Of a stretch of 64,000 bases of DNA, positions 1 through 10,041 are shown in pieces. Location of the stretch: positions 186,001 to 250,000 of the forward strand of contig CAWIKY010000007.1 in NCBI GenBank assembly GCA_963836905.1. Reading direction: 5' to 3'. A program made the position numbers and the translations under genes. The stretch comes from CAWIKY01 sp963836905. GTDB taxonomy: Bacteria > Pseudomonadota > Alphaproteobacteria > Caulobacterales > Hyphomonadaceae. The notes under the pieces are model-generated. The model did no database searches. It was given only the letters and a program-made list of their open reading frames with translations, and was not told the origin of the DNA. The first letter of the stretch is position 1; every line of letters starts with the position of its first letter.

Positions 1-519
1 CTTCTTGGGCGGCTTGTCGGTGCCAAGGTTTCGGTCGGCCCAGTCGGGGAACTCCCCGAAGGCTGTCGTGGCCGGATCGACCGCGCCCGGAAAACTGCCA
101 ATGGCGACCTCGAAAGCATTGCGGGTATCGATCACCAGTGTTTCGGGGTCGGTGATCAGCGCGTTCCAGTCTTCCGGCGCGACATAGGTTCCGACCGTTC
201 GATTGGGGTCGATGCCCGGCACGCCCATGCGGACGATTTCGTCCTTCAGCCGTACCTTCATGCGCCTGAACGGCGGTGCAGGCGCGGTTGAATACTTCAC
301 CTCGAGCGCTTCGAAACCGGGAACCGAGCGGATATAGCCAAGCACTGTCTCGATACCGTCAGAACGCCCAGCCAGCGTTCCATTGATGCCTTCACGCGCA
401 AGGAGCAAAGTGCCGCAGAGGCCTTCGCTCTGGCACAAATCCTGAAGCGGCACACGCCTTTCCTCGAAGTCCTCAAGCGGAGCGAACCGGTAAAGCGCGG
501 CGACGGTCAAATCTAGCAT
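1..519 (-). CDS. trhO: tRNA uridine 5-hydroxylase TrhO (rhodanese family), 3' part cut by window
   Basis: I translated the minus strand from the ATG at 519 to the window edge, giving 173 open codons. The protein begins MLDLTVAALYRFAPLEDFEE and carries the N-terminal block LCQSEGLCGTLLLAREGINGT, typical of the YceA/TrhO (formerly UPF0176) family. A VPGIDP stretch and the start of the rhodanese domain (LVIDTRN, about residue 140) follow. The family uses prephenate and oxygen to hydroxylate the wobble uridine of tRNA. The rhodanese catalytic Cys loop would lie outside the window, so the active site cannot be checked. The gene is divergent from the exporter at 554. Confidence 0.88.
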   Translation of the reverse strand, partial: MLDLTVAALYRFAPLEDFEERRVPLQDLCQSEGLCGTLLLAREGINGTLAGRSDGIETVLGYIRSVPGFEALEVKYSTAPAPPFRRMKVRLKDEIVRMGVPGIDPNRTVGTYVAPEDWNALITDPETLVIDTRNAFEVAIGSFPGAVDPATTAFGEFPDWADRNLGTDKPPKK

Positions 520-553
520 GGTCAAGCATGTAATCGCGGTTTACGGGGTTGTC

Positions 554-1783
554 ATGTCCAAGCTGCAAACTCCACCGGCGATCACCCCGCCCCCGCTGCC
601 CACCTGGGAGTTCGTTTCGCTGGCGGCAGGGCTGATGGCGCTCAATGCTTTGGCAATCGACGTCATGCTTCCCGCGCTGGACGATATTGGCGTCGCCCTC
701 CAGGTGCTGGACCCGAATGATGTGCAGCTGGTCATCTTCGTCTACGTCGCCGGATTCAGCCTGCCCCAGCTCTTCTTCGGGCCGATCACTGACCGGTTCG
801 GGCGGCGCAAGGTGCTGTTCGGCTCGCTGATCGTCTACATGCTGGCGGGGCTGGCCTGTGCATTGGCCGACTCCTTCACCACGCTTCTCGCCATGCGTTT
901 TCTGCAGGGTGTAGCTGCCGCAGGATGCCGGGTGATCGCGGTCTCCGTTGTGCGCGACCTGTATGCCGGTCGGAAAATGGCACGGATCATGTCGCTGGTG
1001 ATGACGGTGTTCATGGTCATTCCCATTCTCGCTCCGGCGCTCGGACAAGTGACCCTGCTGGTTGCGCCCTGGCAGGGGACCTTCTGGATCCTTGGCGCGG
1101 GCGGCGGCCTCATGGCGCTTTGGGCCTGGTTCCGCCTGCCGGAAACGCTGCCTGCAGAGCGTCGACGCCCGATCAATGTGAAGGCGGTTTCGGGAGCCTA
1201 CGCGCAGGTTTTCAGGAACCGTATTTCAGCCGGCTACATGCTGGCCAGCGGCATCATGTTTGGCGCCCTGTTCGCGTTTATCGGGATGTCGGAACAGGTT
1301 TTTCGAGAGGTCTTCGACAAGCCGGACACCTTCGTTCTCTATTTCGGGGGTGTTGCCCTGGCTATGAGCGCGGTGAACTTCACCAACGCAGCGCTTGTGG
1401 AGAAGGTCGGCATGCGGCGGCTATCGCACGGGGCTGTAATCGCCTTCACTCTGCTCAGTTTGGGCCTCTTCTTCTACGCCAGTTTTGCAGAGGTCCATTT
1501 CTGGATTTTCTATCCTGTCTTCGTTGTAGTGTTCGCGCTGTTCGGATTGATCGGTTCGAACTTCAATTCGCTGGCGATGGAGCCACTCGGCGAGATTGCA
1601 GGTACGGCGTCCGCCGTGCTGGGCTTCGCATCGACCGCAATCTCCGGGTTTGCCGGGTTCCTCATCGCACGGCAATTCGACGGTACTGTCGGGCCGCTGG
1701 TCATGGGCTATGCCGCGCTGGGCATCGTCTCGCTGATCATCATACTGGTAACGGAAAAGGGCGAGCTATTCTCCAGCCGGTAG
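554..1783 (+). CDS. MFS multidrug transporter, Bcr/CflA type
   Basis: About 409 residues with roughly twelve hydrophobic segments. The motif GPITDRFGRRKVLFGS (about residues 76-91) is the MFS loop 2-3 signature. The preceding ALDDIGVALQV and QLFFGPI blocks are typical of the Bcr/CflA drug:H+ antiporter group. It is an inner-membrane proton-coupled exporter; the substrate cannot be predicted. The frame is open from 518, but that ATG would overlap the divergent trhO start. The ATG at 554 (MSKLQTPPAIT) was therefore chosen, with only a weak GGGG upstream. Confidence 0.85.
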   Translation: MSKLQTPPAITPPPLPTWEFVSLAAGLMALNALAIDVMLPALDDIGVALQVLDPNDVQLVIFVYVAGFSLPQLFFGPITDRFGRRKVLFGSLIVYMLAGLACALADSFTTLLAMRFLQGVAAAGCRVIAVSVVRDLYAGRKMARIMSLVMTVFMVIPILAPALGQVTLLVAPWQGTFWILGAGGGLMALWAWFRLPETLPAERRRPINVKAVSGAYAQVFRNRISAGYMLASGIMFGALFAFIGMSEQVFREVFDKPDTFVLYFGGVALAMSAVNFTNAALVEKVGMRRLSHGAVIAFTLLSLGLFFYASFAEVHFWIFYPVFVVVFALFGLIGSNFNSLAMEPLGEIAGTASAVLGFASTAISGFAGFLIARQFDGTVGPLVMGYAALGIVSLIIILVTEKGELFSSR

Positions 1784-1805
1784 CCGGTCTTCAGCTTGCG
1801 GCGCT

Positions 1806-2075
1806 TCAGGTCAGCCTGCGGCCGTCAATGATTCTCTCGATGACGACCACTTCAGCCTCGACAGAGTAAAAGATTACATGAGTGTTGTAGGCAAACCGGC
1901 GCGAGTTCTCGTCATGAGTCCGCCTTCCCATTCCGGGCATGTCTCCAATTAATTCGAACAGGTTCAGCAAAGCGGATTGGTAACGTTCTGACTGCCTGGG
2001 TCCGAAGTCCAGAAGTCCGCGAAACGAGAGTTGCTCAAGGTCATCAAAGGCCGCCGTGGAAAGCTTATACGGCAT
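1806..2075 (-). CDS. RelE/ParE-family toxin
   Basis: An 89-residue protein beginning MPYKLSTAAFDDLEQLSFRG. The layout is typical of ParE: an amphipathic helix pair, FGPRQSERYQSAL, then a beta-rich C-terminus with GRRTHDENSRRFAYNTHVIFY and a closing IERIIDGRR. ParE toxins poison DNA gyrase and RelE toxins cleave mRNA; the sequence fits ParE better. The frame is open further upstream, but starting at 2075 gives the usual short overlap (11 nt) with the preceding antitoxin gene. Confidence 0.8.
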   Translation of the reverse strand: MPYKLSTAAFDDLEQLSFRGLLDFGPRQSERYQSALLNLFELIGDMPGMGRRTHDENSRRFAYNTHVIFYSVEAEVVVIERIIDGRRLT

Positions 2076-2298
2076 GATCCCGTACGGCTTGAGAGCGCGC
2101 ATATCTGGCTCTCGCCAGTTTGAATGCTTCCCTCGGGTCGCGGTCACTGATCCCGCTGGCCCGGCCGTGCTCGATAGCCTCGGCCAATACCTGATGGCGT
2201 TCGTCCGACGTCAACGCGTCCAGCTTGGCATTGTCCTCATCAGTCGGAGCCGCAAGGGAGGTGACAGTCAGCCTGCCGTTAAGAAAGGTCTCGGTCAT
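2065..2298 (-). CDS. antitoxin partner of the ParE-like toxin
   Basis: A 77-residue protein placed directly upstream of and overlapping the toxin gene, the standard antitoxin-first order. It has a short beta-prone N-terminus (FLNGRLTVTSL), a helical middle (DALTSDERHQVLAEAIEHGRAS) and an Arg-rich C-terminal tail likely to wrap the toxin. It most resembles ParD-like antitoxins that bind DNA as dimers and autoregulate, but similarity is weak. The call rests mostly on position and size. Confidence 0.7.
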   Translation of the reverse strand: MTETFLNGRLTVTSLAAPTDEDNAKLDALTSDERHQVLAEAIEHGRASGISDRDPREAFKLARARYARSQAVRDHAV

Positions 2299-2336
2299 GA
2301 CTGGATCATACCTTTTCGGCTTTGCTTTCGCCAGCC

Positions 2337-4334
2337 CTACCCTTCAGCGGGGACCGGCGTATCCAGCCATCGCTGCTCAACCAGCTTGACCATGTCGCCC
2401 ATAATCTGCGTGATCCGGAAATCCTTCGGGGTGTAGACGCGGGCAACCCCGATCTGTTTCAGCACCAGTGCATCTTCCGGCGGAATGATCCCGCCTACCA
2501 CGAGCGGCACATGGCTGAGCCCCTTTTCGCGCATCAACGCCGCCACATCACGCACAAGTTCCACATGGCTTCCGGAGAGGATCGAGAGCCCAACCACATG
2601 CGCGTCGGCATCCATGGCCTGCGCGACGATCTCTTCGGGCGTGAAGCGGATGCCGTCATAGCGCACTTCCATGCCGACGGCGCGGGCGCGGCTGGCGATC
2701 TGCTCGGCCCCGTTGGAATGTCCGTCGAGCCCCGGCTTGCCCAGCACATAAGTCAGGGTTCGCCCCAGCGCCTGTGAAACGCGTTCGACCTCTTCCTTCA
2801 CCGCAGCGACGCCTTCATCCTCACCCGATGAAATGACCAGCGAGACACCTGTCGGACCGCGATATTCACCGAAGACCTCGCGCAATACACCGCCCCATTC
2901 GCCGGTGGTGACCCCTGCCTTTGCCGCTTCGATCGTTGCGGGCATGATGTTGCGATCTTCCTGCGCAGCGCTTCGGACTGCCTCGAGCGCACGCTCCACG
3001 CTCAGCCCATCACGTTTCGTGCGCCAGTCCTTCAGTTTTCTGACGGTTGCGGCCTCTTCCATCGGATCGACCTTTTGGACCGAGCTTTCACCTGAGGAGA
3101 GCGGGCTTTCTTCGGTGCCGGTATAGCGGTTGACGCCGACGACGACCGCCTCGCCGCTCTCGATCCCCTGCAAGCGTTCGCGCTGGGAGGCGACCAGCGC
3201 TTCCTTCATCAATGGCACCGCCGCCATGGCTCCGCCCAGCCCGTCCACATGCCCGAGTGTTGCGCGCGCCTTTTCCTTCAGCTCTTCGGTCTTGCCCTCG
3301 ATGACATGACTGCCGTCGAACAGGTCCTCGAACTCCAGAAGGTCTGTCTCAAGCGCCAGGATCTGTTGCAGGCGCAGCGACCATTGTTGATCCCACGGCC
3401 GTGGCAGACCCATCGCCTCGTTCCAGGCAGGAAGCTGCAGCGCGCGGCAGCGGGCCCGCTTGGAAAGCGTCACCGCCAGCGCCTCAAGGAGGATGCGATA
3501 GACGTTGTTTTCCGGCTGCTGCTCGGTCAGCCCCAGCGAGTTGACCTGCACCCCGTAACGAAAGCGCAGCGCCTTTTCATCCGTCACGCCATAACGCGTC
3601 CGGCCGATCTCCTCCCAGAGATCGACAAATGCCCGCATCTTGCAAAGCTCGGTGACAAACTTCACGCCCGCATTCACGAAAAAGGAAATCCGCCCGAACA
3701 CCGTTTCGAAGTCTTCATCGGGCACCTGCCCGCCTGCCTTCACCGCATCCAGCACCGCGCAGGCCGTGGCCAGCGCAAAGGCCAGCTCCTGTTCCGGCGT
3801 CGCGCCTGCCTCCTGCAAGTGATAGGAGCAGACATTCATCGGATTCCATTGCGGCACTTCGGTATAGCACCAGGCGACCATGTCAGCGATCAGGCGCAGG
3901 CTCGGCTCCGGCGGGAAAACATAGGTTCCGCGAGAGAGATACTCCTTCACGATGTCGTTCTGCGTAGTGCCGCGAAGCGCGGCGCGGCTCGTGCCCTGCT
4001 CATCGGCCAGCGCGACATAGAGCGCCAGCATCCAGGCCGCGGGCGCGTTGATTGTCATGGACGTGTTCATCTCGCCCAGCGGCAGACCGTCAAACAGGGT
4101 GCGCATATCGCCCAGATGGGCGACTGGCACGCCAACCTTGCCAACCTCGCCGCGCGCGAGAATATGGTCCGCGTCATAGGCCGTCTGCGTCGGCAGGTCG
4201 AAGGCGATGGAGAGGCCTGTCTGCCCTTTGGCCAGATTGCCACGATAGAGCGCGTTGGAGGCTTGCGCCGTGGAATGGCCCGCATAGGTGCGGAAAATCC
4301 AGGGCCGGTCGGGGGCGTGTTGGTAGTTCGTCAT
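2337..4334 (-). CDS. ecm: ethylmalonyl-CoA mutase (B12-dependent)
   Basis: A 665-residue protein of the acyl-CoA mutase family. The N-terminal TIM-barrel half carries RTYAGHSTA, GLSIAFDLPTQTAYD and NTSMTINAPA. The C-terminal cobalamin domain carries the DxHxxG motif in GKPGLDGHSNGAEQIA (about residues 540-555). DGHSNGAEQ, in place of the DGHDRG usual in methylmalonyl-CoA mutase, together with single-chain length, points to the Ecm/MeaA branch. Ecm converts (2R)-ethylmalonyl-CoA to (2S)-methylsuccinyl-CoA in the ethylmalonyl-CoA pathway for acetyl-CoA assimilation. The next enzyme, methylsuccinyl-CoA dehydrogenase, is at 38346-40043. Methylmalonyl-CoA mutase is the main alternative. Confidence 0.87.
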   Translation of the reverse strand: MTNYQHAPDRPWIFRTYAGHSTAQASNALYRGNLAKGQTGLSIAFDLPTQTAYDADHILARGEVGKVGVPVAHLGDMRTLFDGLPLGEMNTSMTINAPAAWMLALYVALADEQGTSRAALRGTTQNDIVKEYLSRGTYVFPPEPSLRLIADMVAWCYTEVPQWNPMNVCSYHLQEAGATPEQELAFALATACAVLDAVKAGGQVPDEDFETVFGRISFFVNAGVKFVTELCKMRAFVDLWEEIGRTRYGVTDEKALRFRYGVQVNSLGLTEQQPENNVYRILLEALAVTLSKRARCRALQLPAWNEAMGLPRPWDQQWSLRLQQILALETDLLEFEDLFDGSHVIEGKTEELKEKARATLGHVDGLGGAMAAVPLMKEALVASQRERLQGIESGEAVVVGVNRYTGTEESPLSSGESSVQKVDPMEEAATVRKLKDWRTKRDGLSVERALEAVRSAAQEDRNIMPATIEAAKAGVTTGEWGGVLREVFGEYRGPTGVSLVISSGEDEGVAAVKEEVERVSQALGRTLTYVLGKPGLDGHSNGAEQIASRARAVGMEVRYDGIRFTPEEIVAQAMDADAHVVGLSILSGSHVELVRDVAALMREKGLSHVPLVVGGIIPPEDALVLKQIGVARVYTPKDFRITQIMGDMVKLVEQRWLDTPVPAEG

Positions 4335-4447
4335 GCCTGATACCGCTCCGACACCTAGGCCGCCGGATGCGGGGCCTTCATTGGCAGCAAGTATGCGTCA
4401 CGCCCTTCGCAACTGCAACATGATGGGGAGGCGTAAGGCCAGGTACC

Positions 4448-5629
4448 CTAGCGGCTGAGTTCCTTCATCGCGTCTTCGAGGCCGCCCATGGTCATTTCGA
4501 ACATGCGGTGCGGGCCGATCAGGTCACGGATCAGGCGGATCGAGCCGGTATGTTCCCATGCGCCGGATTTGGTCGGGTTGAGCCAGACGAGGTTTGGCCA
4601 GGTCTCGACCACGCGCTGCAGCCAGACGCCGCCCGCTTCCTCGTTCCAGTGTTCCACCGAGCCACCGGAATAAGTGATCTCGTAAGGGCTCATCGTGGCA
4701 TCGCCGATGATGATGATCTTGTAGTCGGACGGGTAGGTGTGGAGCACATCCCAGGTGTCCATCTTGTTGGTCTGGCGGCGGCGATTGTCCTTCCAGACGC
4801 CCTCATAGATGCAGTTGTGGAAGTAGAAATATTCCAGCGTCTTGAACTCGGAACGCGCGGCTGAAAAAAGCTCCTCGCAGACCTTCACATAGGGGTCCAT
4901 CGATCCGCCAATATCGAAAAAGATCAGCAGGTTGACGGCGTTGCGACGTTCCGGGCGCATGACCAGATCGAGATAGCCCTGCCGCGCGGTCTGGCGGATC
5001 GTGCCATCCAGATCGAGCTCGTCCGGGCTTCCCTTGCGGGTCCATTTGCGCAGGCGGCGCATGGCCATCTTGATGTTGCGGGTACCAAGTTCGACGCTGT
5101 CATCAAGGTTCTTGTATTCGCGCTTGTCCCAGACCTTGACCGCGCGCCGGTGGCGGCTCTTGTCCTGCCCGATGCGCACGCCTTCGGGGTTGTAGCCGTT
5201 CGCGCCAAAAGGGGAGGTGCCGCCCGTGCCGATCCACTTGTTGCCGCCTTCATGGCGCTTCTTTTGCTCTTCCAGCCGCTCTTTCAGGGTTTCCATGAGC
5301 TTCTCGAAGCCGCCCATCGCCTCGATCTCGGCTTTCTCCTCATCGGTGAGGAATTTCTCCGTCATCTTGCGCAGCCAGTCCTCGGGCAGGTCGGCCACAT
5401 CGACGCCCTCGCCCACCGTATCCAGCCCCTTGAAGACATGGCCGAACACCTTGTCGAACTTGTCCAGATTGCGTTCGTCCTTGATGAGCGCGGTGCGAGA
5501 GAGGAAGTAGAAATCCTCGACCTCGGTGCCGATGACGCCCTTGTCCATCCCGTCCATCAGCGCGAGGTATTCCTTCAGCGTGACAGGAATCTTGGCGGCG
5601 CGCAGTTCATTGAAGAAGTTGAGGAACAT
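4448..5629 (-). CDS. VWA-domain protein of the CoxE family
   Basis: A 393-residue protein. The N-terminus (MFLNFFNELRAAKIPVTLKEYLALMDGMD) and the C-terminal von Willebrand A fold are typical of CoxE-like proteins, which usually work with MoxR AAA+ ATPases as metal-insertion or assembly chaperones. The MIDAS motif reads FFDIGGSMDPY (about residue 245), so the first MIDAS serine is replaced by glycine. IIIIGDATMSPYEI follows as the later metal-site strand. No MoxR gene is adjacent in the window, so the partner must be encoded elsewhere. No signal peptide is seen; a cytoplasmic location is likely. Confidence 0.78.
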   Translation of the reverse strand: MFLNFFNELRAAKIPVTLKEYLALMDGMDKGVIGTEVEDFYFLSRTALIKDERNLDKFDKVFGHVFKGLDTVGEGVDVADLPEDWLRKMTEKFLTDEEKAEIEAMGGFEKLMETLKERLEEQKKRHEGGNKWIGTGGTSPFGANGYNPEGVRIGQDKSRHRRAVKVWDKREYKNLDDSVELGTRNIKMAMRRLRKWTRKGSPDELDLDGTIRQTARQGYLDLVMRPERRNAVNLLIFFDIGGSMDPYVKVCEELFSAARSEFKTLEYFYFHNCIYEGVWKDNRRRQTNKMDTWDVLHTYPSDYKIIIIGDATMSPYEITYSGGSVEHWNEEAGGVWLQRVVETWPNLVWLNPTKSGAWEHTGSIRLIRDLIGPHRMFEMTMGGLEDAMKELSR

Positions 5630-5698
5630 CGATCAGGTCTCCATTACCGGAAACCTAGCGTCTGCGGACCCGCGTTGGAAGGGGTGCGGCGGCCTGAC

Positions 5699-6199
5699 CT
5701 AGCGGCAGGCAGGGATGCGCAGGCCGCGCGGAAGCTTTGTCATACCATCGCCGCAGGCCGTATCAAGCTGAGCTTGCGTCAGGCCTTTCACGGTCTGAAG
5801 TTCTGCGCCGGAGAGGTTGGCTCCGGTGAGGTTTGCACCCTTCAGGTTTGCACCGCCAAAATACGTGCCGACCAGGCTGGAACGCGTCAGATTGGCCCCG
5901 GCAAAGTTCGCTCCGGTAAATCGGCCGCCGAAAAGATTGGACACCGAAATGTCGGCACCGGCAAAATCCGCGCCGTTCATCGTCGTCAGGCTGAGGTCGG
6001 ACTGGCGTAAACGCGAACCCGAAAGGTCCACGCGCGGCATGTCCCGATATGAAAGATTTGCCTGAAACAGGTCGCAGCCCTTGCAGGATTTGCCTGCGGC
6101 GACCGTCTCGATCTGGGATCTGTTCTGGGCCGTCGCGAGAGGTGAGGCGATCAGCGAAGCGGCCATGAGAGCTGCGCAAATGCTTGCAAAACGGATCAT
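5699..6199 (-). CDS. exported pentapeptide-repeat protein
   Basis: A 166-residue protein with a signal peptide (MIRFASICAALMAASLIASPLATAQ, cleavage after ATA). A conserved-looking GKSCKGCDLFQANL segment follows, then about a dozen A(D/N)LxX pentapeptide units, for example GANFAGANL and GANLKGANLTGANLSGAEL, which fold as a right-handed beta-helix. The C-terminus has two more cysteines (ACGDG and PACR), so disulfides in the periplasm are plausible. The function of this exported class is unknown. It sits alone between the VWA gene and the NrdJ-like gene, on the same strand as both. Confidence 0.85.
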   Translation of the reverse strand: MIRFASICAALMAASLIASPLATAQNRSQIETVAAGKSCKGCDLFQANLSYRDMPRVDLSGSRLRQSDLSLTTMNGADFAGADISVSNLFGGRFTGANFAGANLTRSSLVGTYFGGANLKGANLTGANLSGAELQTVKGLTQAQLDTACGDGMTKLPRGLRIPACR

Positions 6200-6303
6200 G
6201 ATGTGGGGCCTCCGGCCAATAAGGTGCGCGCGTTACCTGCAGACTGTCTGCCGGTTTCATTGCAAGTTCGACGCCAGTCTAGCTGGAAAAGACGAACCGC
6301 ACG

Positions 6304-8679
6304 TTACCCGTCGGCGACAGCTTTTCCGCATGCGGCACAAACCGGTCCGCTCTCTCCTGCCTGCAAGGTGAAATGTTCGCAGGACGGACACGGATCCGAC
6401 AGATATTCCGGCACGTCAGCCTCCCCGGTGTCCGTGTCAGCCTGCTTTTCCCGCCTGCGCGTATCAAGCACGACGATATTGTCGGGCAACTGGCCGCGAC
6501 TGAACCCGCGTGAGATGATCTGCGCCGCATCGGCGGGAAACTCGTCGCGCGGACGCACACCATCCGCCAGGCCGCGCCCCAATCCGTCGGCGGACTGGGT
6601 CTCGTCAAGTTCGGCCAGATCGTCCCGGCCGAGATAGGAGACCGCCAGTTCGCGAAAGATATAGTCGAGAATGGAGGTGGCGCGCTTGATGCTGTCATTG
6701 CCGGTCACATCGCCGGCTGGATCGAAGCGGGTGTAGACGAAGGCATCGACAAACTCTTCCAGTGGCACGCCGTATTGCAGGCCCATGGAAATCGCGATGG
6801 CGAAATTGTTCATTAGCGAGCGGAAGGCCGCCCCTTCCTTGTGCATGTCGATGAAGATCTCGCCGAGCTCACCATCATCGAACTCGCCGGTGTGAAGATA
6901 AACCTTGTGACCACCGACGACGGCCTTCTGGATATAGCCCTTGCGCCGGTCGGGCAGCCGTTCGCGGCGAGGTTCCGGCGGACCGTGCGGTTTGGAGAGT
7001 CCATCGCTCTCTTTCGCCGTATGAGCAGTTTCGGGGGCCAGTCCGGATTCGGCCAGCTTGCGGACCTTTGCGATCCGTCCTGCCGCGTCAGCGCGCTGGC
7101 GTCCGGCTGTTCCACGAAGAACGAGGCCCGTTCCGGACGCGCAGGCCGCTGCCAGAACGCGTTCCAGTTCGGCCACGCCAAGCGCTTCGGAGGGACGCAG
7201 GTCGACCATTACCGGCACGCCAAGACCTTCACGCAGCCGTGCGGCCAAAGCCATTCGCGGCCCCACGTCTGTTGCCGCGCCATATCCTGCACGGGTCAGA
7301 ATTCCGGCTATGTCGGCTCTCGGTCCGGATGCCAGTTCATGTGATGCACTGTCGATGTCCCGCCGCGAAAAGCCGAGCGCTTGCAGAAGGGCGGTGCCAT
7401 CGGTGTCAAAGTTTTCCGGATCGAGCTTGAGTTCCTCGCGGATCACCTCGTCGCCAAGAGCCCAGCGCGAAAAGGCGGCGCCGAGCGCCAGACCGTCGCC
7501 GAGCCTTGCCTCGATGGCCGAGAGGCTTGCAGCACTGAAGCCGCGCGCGGAGAGCCGGTGCGTATCGAGCCCCGGCAGATGCATCAGGCTGGTTGCGCGC
7601 CGGGTGGCTGCCTTCACTGCCGCCGCGGTATCTGCGTCGAAAGCTTCCAGCCCTGTCAGGACCGCGTCCGGCAGGATGAGCTGGCCATCGCCATGCAGCA
7701 ATGCCGAGGGGTCGAGCACGGGATCCAGCCCGTTACTCTCTGCGCCCAGAAACCCTATGGTTTCAGCGCTGGCAGGCTGCACGAAGATGCTGACCGCGTT
7801 CGCCTTGAGCCGGTCCTGAAGGTCCAGGCAGAGGTGAACCATCCAGTCAGCCGACCCTGCCGCATCCTTGCCAAGCCCGCTTCGGAACGCTGCGGCCTGC
7901 AGACCGGTCAGTATTACGGCGGCCTCACCGCTGCCGGTGGACTGGATTAGCTGAGCGGCTGCGTGGGCATCATCGGCCAGGCGATCGGCCAGAAAGCTGC
8001 CACCTTCGAAATAGGCGCAGATATTGATAGCGATACCATTTCGCGGAGCCGCCGCCTGCGCCTCGGGGTGAAGCTCCAGTCCGGCCCCTGAATGCAGATA
8101 CTCAAACACTGCTTCGGCCAAGTCATCGCTGCTGTCTTTCAGCTGCAAGGCAAGTCGCTTTGCGAAATCCGATCCCAGATCCTGACGCATGGATCTGGCG
8201 GCAGCGGATGGACCGCCCGGAAAGGTCAGCGCCGCCTCAAGCAGGGCCTCCGGCACGCCGTTGACCAGGGCGTCAGCCAAGGCCGGGTCGCGCGGCGACG
8301 GCCCGAGCGCTTCAAGCTCGTCGGCCAGCGCGCGGCCTGTCTCGGCGATCAGTCCTTGCGTCTTTCGTTGCTTGAGCGCGTCCAGAATTCGGGCCGGGTT
8401 CGCTGTTTCGCCCGAAGTTGCAAAACTGGCTGTGAGAACACGCTCCGGGCAGACGGGCGTGATGCGCCGGGCACGGATGGCATCGCAATGCGCTTCGATT
8501 GCCACTTCGATGTCAGAATGGGATTTACAGGCGGCGGAATAGGCGTCCAGCGTATCATCGAACCCGGATGCCCCCCCGTCCTCATCGAATGCCTCCGCCG
8601 AGGCATAGAGGAGCGCCGAACCTGCCGCGGCCAACACCGGCATTTCGGCAGTCTTTGTCAGGGACGGGTCGTGTTGCAT
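6304..8679 (-). CDS. degenerate relative of B12-dependent ribonucleotide reductase (NrdJ-like), C-terminal TSCPD/Zn region intact
   Basis: About 791 residues from the ATG at 8679, preceded by AAGGGA at a good distance; the open frame continues upstream into the divergent gene, so the longer form was rejected. The last ~230 residues match the end of class II reductase Nrd[77 protein letters not shown], then a CxxC...CxxC tail. The middle ([41 protein letters not shown]) looks like a diverged copy of the NrdJ region before its TLEGAPHL motif. The catalytic NPCSE-type loop and nucleotide-binding barrel are not recognisable. It is therefore probably a non-catalytic paralogue, perhaps regulatory. 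A full nrdJ would be elsewhere in the genome. Confidence 0.7.
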   Translation of the reverse strand: MQHDPSLTKTAEMPVLAAAGSALLYASAEAFDEDGGASGFDDTLDAYSAACKSHSDIEVAIEAHCDAIRARRITPVCPERVLTASFATSGETANPARILDALKQRKTQGLIAETGRALADELEALGPSPRDPALADALVNGVPEALLEAALTFPGGPSAAARSMRQDLGSDFAKRLALQLKDSSDDLAEAVFEYLHSGAGLELHPEAQAAAPRNGIAINICAYFEGGSFLADRLADDAHAAAQLIQSTGSGEAAVILTGLQAAAFRSGLGKDAAGSADWMVHLCLDLQDRLKANAVSIFVQPASAETIGFLGAESNGLDPVLDPSALLHGDGQLILPDAVLTGLEAFDADTAAAVKAATRRATSLMHLPGLDTHRLSARGFSAASLSAIEARLGDGLALGAAFSRWALGDEVIREELKLDPENFDTDGTALLQALGFSRRDIDSASHELASGPRADIAGILTRAGYGAATDVGPRMALAARLREGLGVPVMVDLRPSEALGVAELERVLAAACASGTGLVLRGTAGRQRADAAGRIAKVRKLAESGLAPETAHTAKESDGLSKPHGPPEPRRERLPDRRKGYIQKAVVGGHKVYLHTGEFDDGELGEIFIDMHKEGAAFRSLMNNFAIAISMGLQYGVPLEEFVDAFVYTRFDPAGDVTGNDSIKRATSILDYIFRELAVSYLGRDDLAELDETQSADGLGRGLADGVRPRDEFPADAAQIISRGFSRGQLPDNIVVLDTRRREKQADTDTGEADVPEYLSDPCPSCEHFTLQAGESGPVCAACGKAVADG

Positions 8680-8871
8680 GGGATCGGTCCCTTGAGAATC
8701 ACTTCGGGTGTCTCTCACTATGCCAGTCATCGACTGGAAACTCGACACGCTTTGGCGCTCGACCCCAGGATGTTGCAAGGCTCCGGCTTGGCCGGCCCGC
8801 GCGGGTATGGCTATTTGCAAGCTGACGCTGCAGCCTCCAGATAGGATCAGCGAAGGTTGGGAGAATTTTCG

Positions 8872-10041
8872 ATGACGAGAGAACACGACATTGTCGTTTA
8901 CGGTGCGTCCGGCTTTACCGGGAGGCTGGTAGCCGAGTATTTTGCTTCACGCGGCGACGAACCGGCTGTCAAATGGGCTATGGCAGGCCGCAATGGCGAG
9001 AAGCTGGAGCATGTGCGCGGCGAGATCGGAGCGTCCAGTGATGTTCCGATCCTTGTCGCCGATGGTGACGATGAAGCCTCGCTTCGTGCACTGGCCGAGA
9101 GCACCAAAGTCCTGATCACGACCGTCGGGCCTTATCAGCTTTACGGTGACAAGCTGGTCGCTGCCTGCGTTGCTGCCGGAACCGATTATGTCGACCTGTG
9201 CGGCGAACCGGCATGGATGCGGGGGCAGATCGATGCCCATCAGGCGAACGCCAGAGCCTCAGGGGCACGGATCGTGTTTTCCTGCGGCTTCGACTCCATT
9301 CCGTTCGATCTCGGCGTGTTTTTTCTGCAGGAACATGCTCTAGCCGATACTGGTAAAGCCATGCCGCGTGTCCGGTGCCGCGTACGCAAGATGCAGGGCG
9401 GGTTTTCCGGCGGCACGGCTGCCAGCCTGAAGGAAACGCTGAAAGCCGCTGCAGCGGACCCGAATGTCGTAGCCCTGTTGCGCTCACCCTTTGCTTTGAC
9501 ACCCGGTTTCAAGGGCCCCAAGCAACCGTCCGGCATGGCTCCCCTGCACGACGAGACGATCGACGCATGGGCGGCGCCCTTTGTGATGGCACCGATCAAC
9601 ACCAAGAATATCCACCGGTCGAACATGCTGATGGACCACGCCTATGGCGAGGACTTCGTGTATGACGAAATGGTCGTTACCGGTTCTGGCGAGGAGGGCA
9701 AGAAAGCCGCCGAATACCTCGCAAATGCCGATGTGATCGGAGGCAAGAACGCGCCCAGGCCCGGGGAAGGCCCGGACAAGGCCGAACGCGATGCCGGCCA
9801 TTACGACATCCTGTTTGTCGGCACCGACGATGACGGCAACCGGATCGATATCAGCGTCACCGGAGACCGCGATCCCGGCTACGGATCAACATCAAAGATG
9901 ATCGCCGAGACAGCCTTGTGTCTTCTGCAGGACGACATTTCGACACCCGGCGGGGTCTGGACCCCCGCGCCTGCCATGGGCAAGCGGTTGATCCAGAGAC
10001 TGGTCGGAAACGCCGGATTGACCTTCGAACGGGAGCGCTAG
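8872..10041 (+). CDS. saccharopine dehydrogenase-like NAD(P)-binding reductase
   Basis: A 389-residue protein starting [24 protein letters not shown], with a Rossmann dinucleotide-binding loop G-A-S-G-F-T-G at the N-terminus. [26 protein letters not shown] and [12 protein letters not shown] are typical of the saccharopine dehydrogenase-like / trans-acting enoyl reductase family. In actinobacteria such proteins reduce polyketide lipids; in proteobacteria the substrate is unknown. The ATG at 8872 follows GGGAG with good spacing. Its end overlaps the convergent alanine dehydrogenase gene by 4 nt. Divergent from the NrdJ-like gene. Confidence 0.8.
   Translation: MTREHDIVVYGASGFTGRLVAEYFASRGDEPAVKWAMAGRNGEKLEHVRGEIGASSDVPILVADGDDEASLRALAESTKVLITTVGPYQLYGDKLVAACVAAGTDYVDLCGEPAWMRGQIDAHQANARASGARIVFSCGFDSIPFDLGVFFLQEHALADTGKAMPRVRCRVRKMQGGFSGGTAASLKETLKAAAADPNVVALLRSPFALTPGFKGPKQPSGMAPLHDETIDAWAAPFVMAPINTKNIHRSNMLMDHAYGEDFVYDEMVVTGSGEEGKKAAEYLANADVIGGKNAPRPGEGPDKAERDAGHYDILFVGTDDDGNRIDISVTGDRDPGYGSTSKMIAETALCLLQDDISTPGGVWTPAPAMGKRLIQRLVGNAGLTFERER

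Noticed and set aside
8680..8886. Upstream extension of the NrdJ-like gene to 8886
   Set aside because: It overlaps the start of the divergent reductase gene and lacks the ribosome-binding site present before the ATG at 8679.
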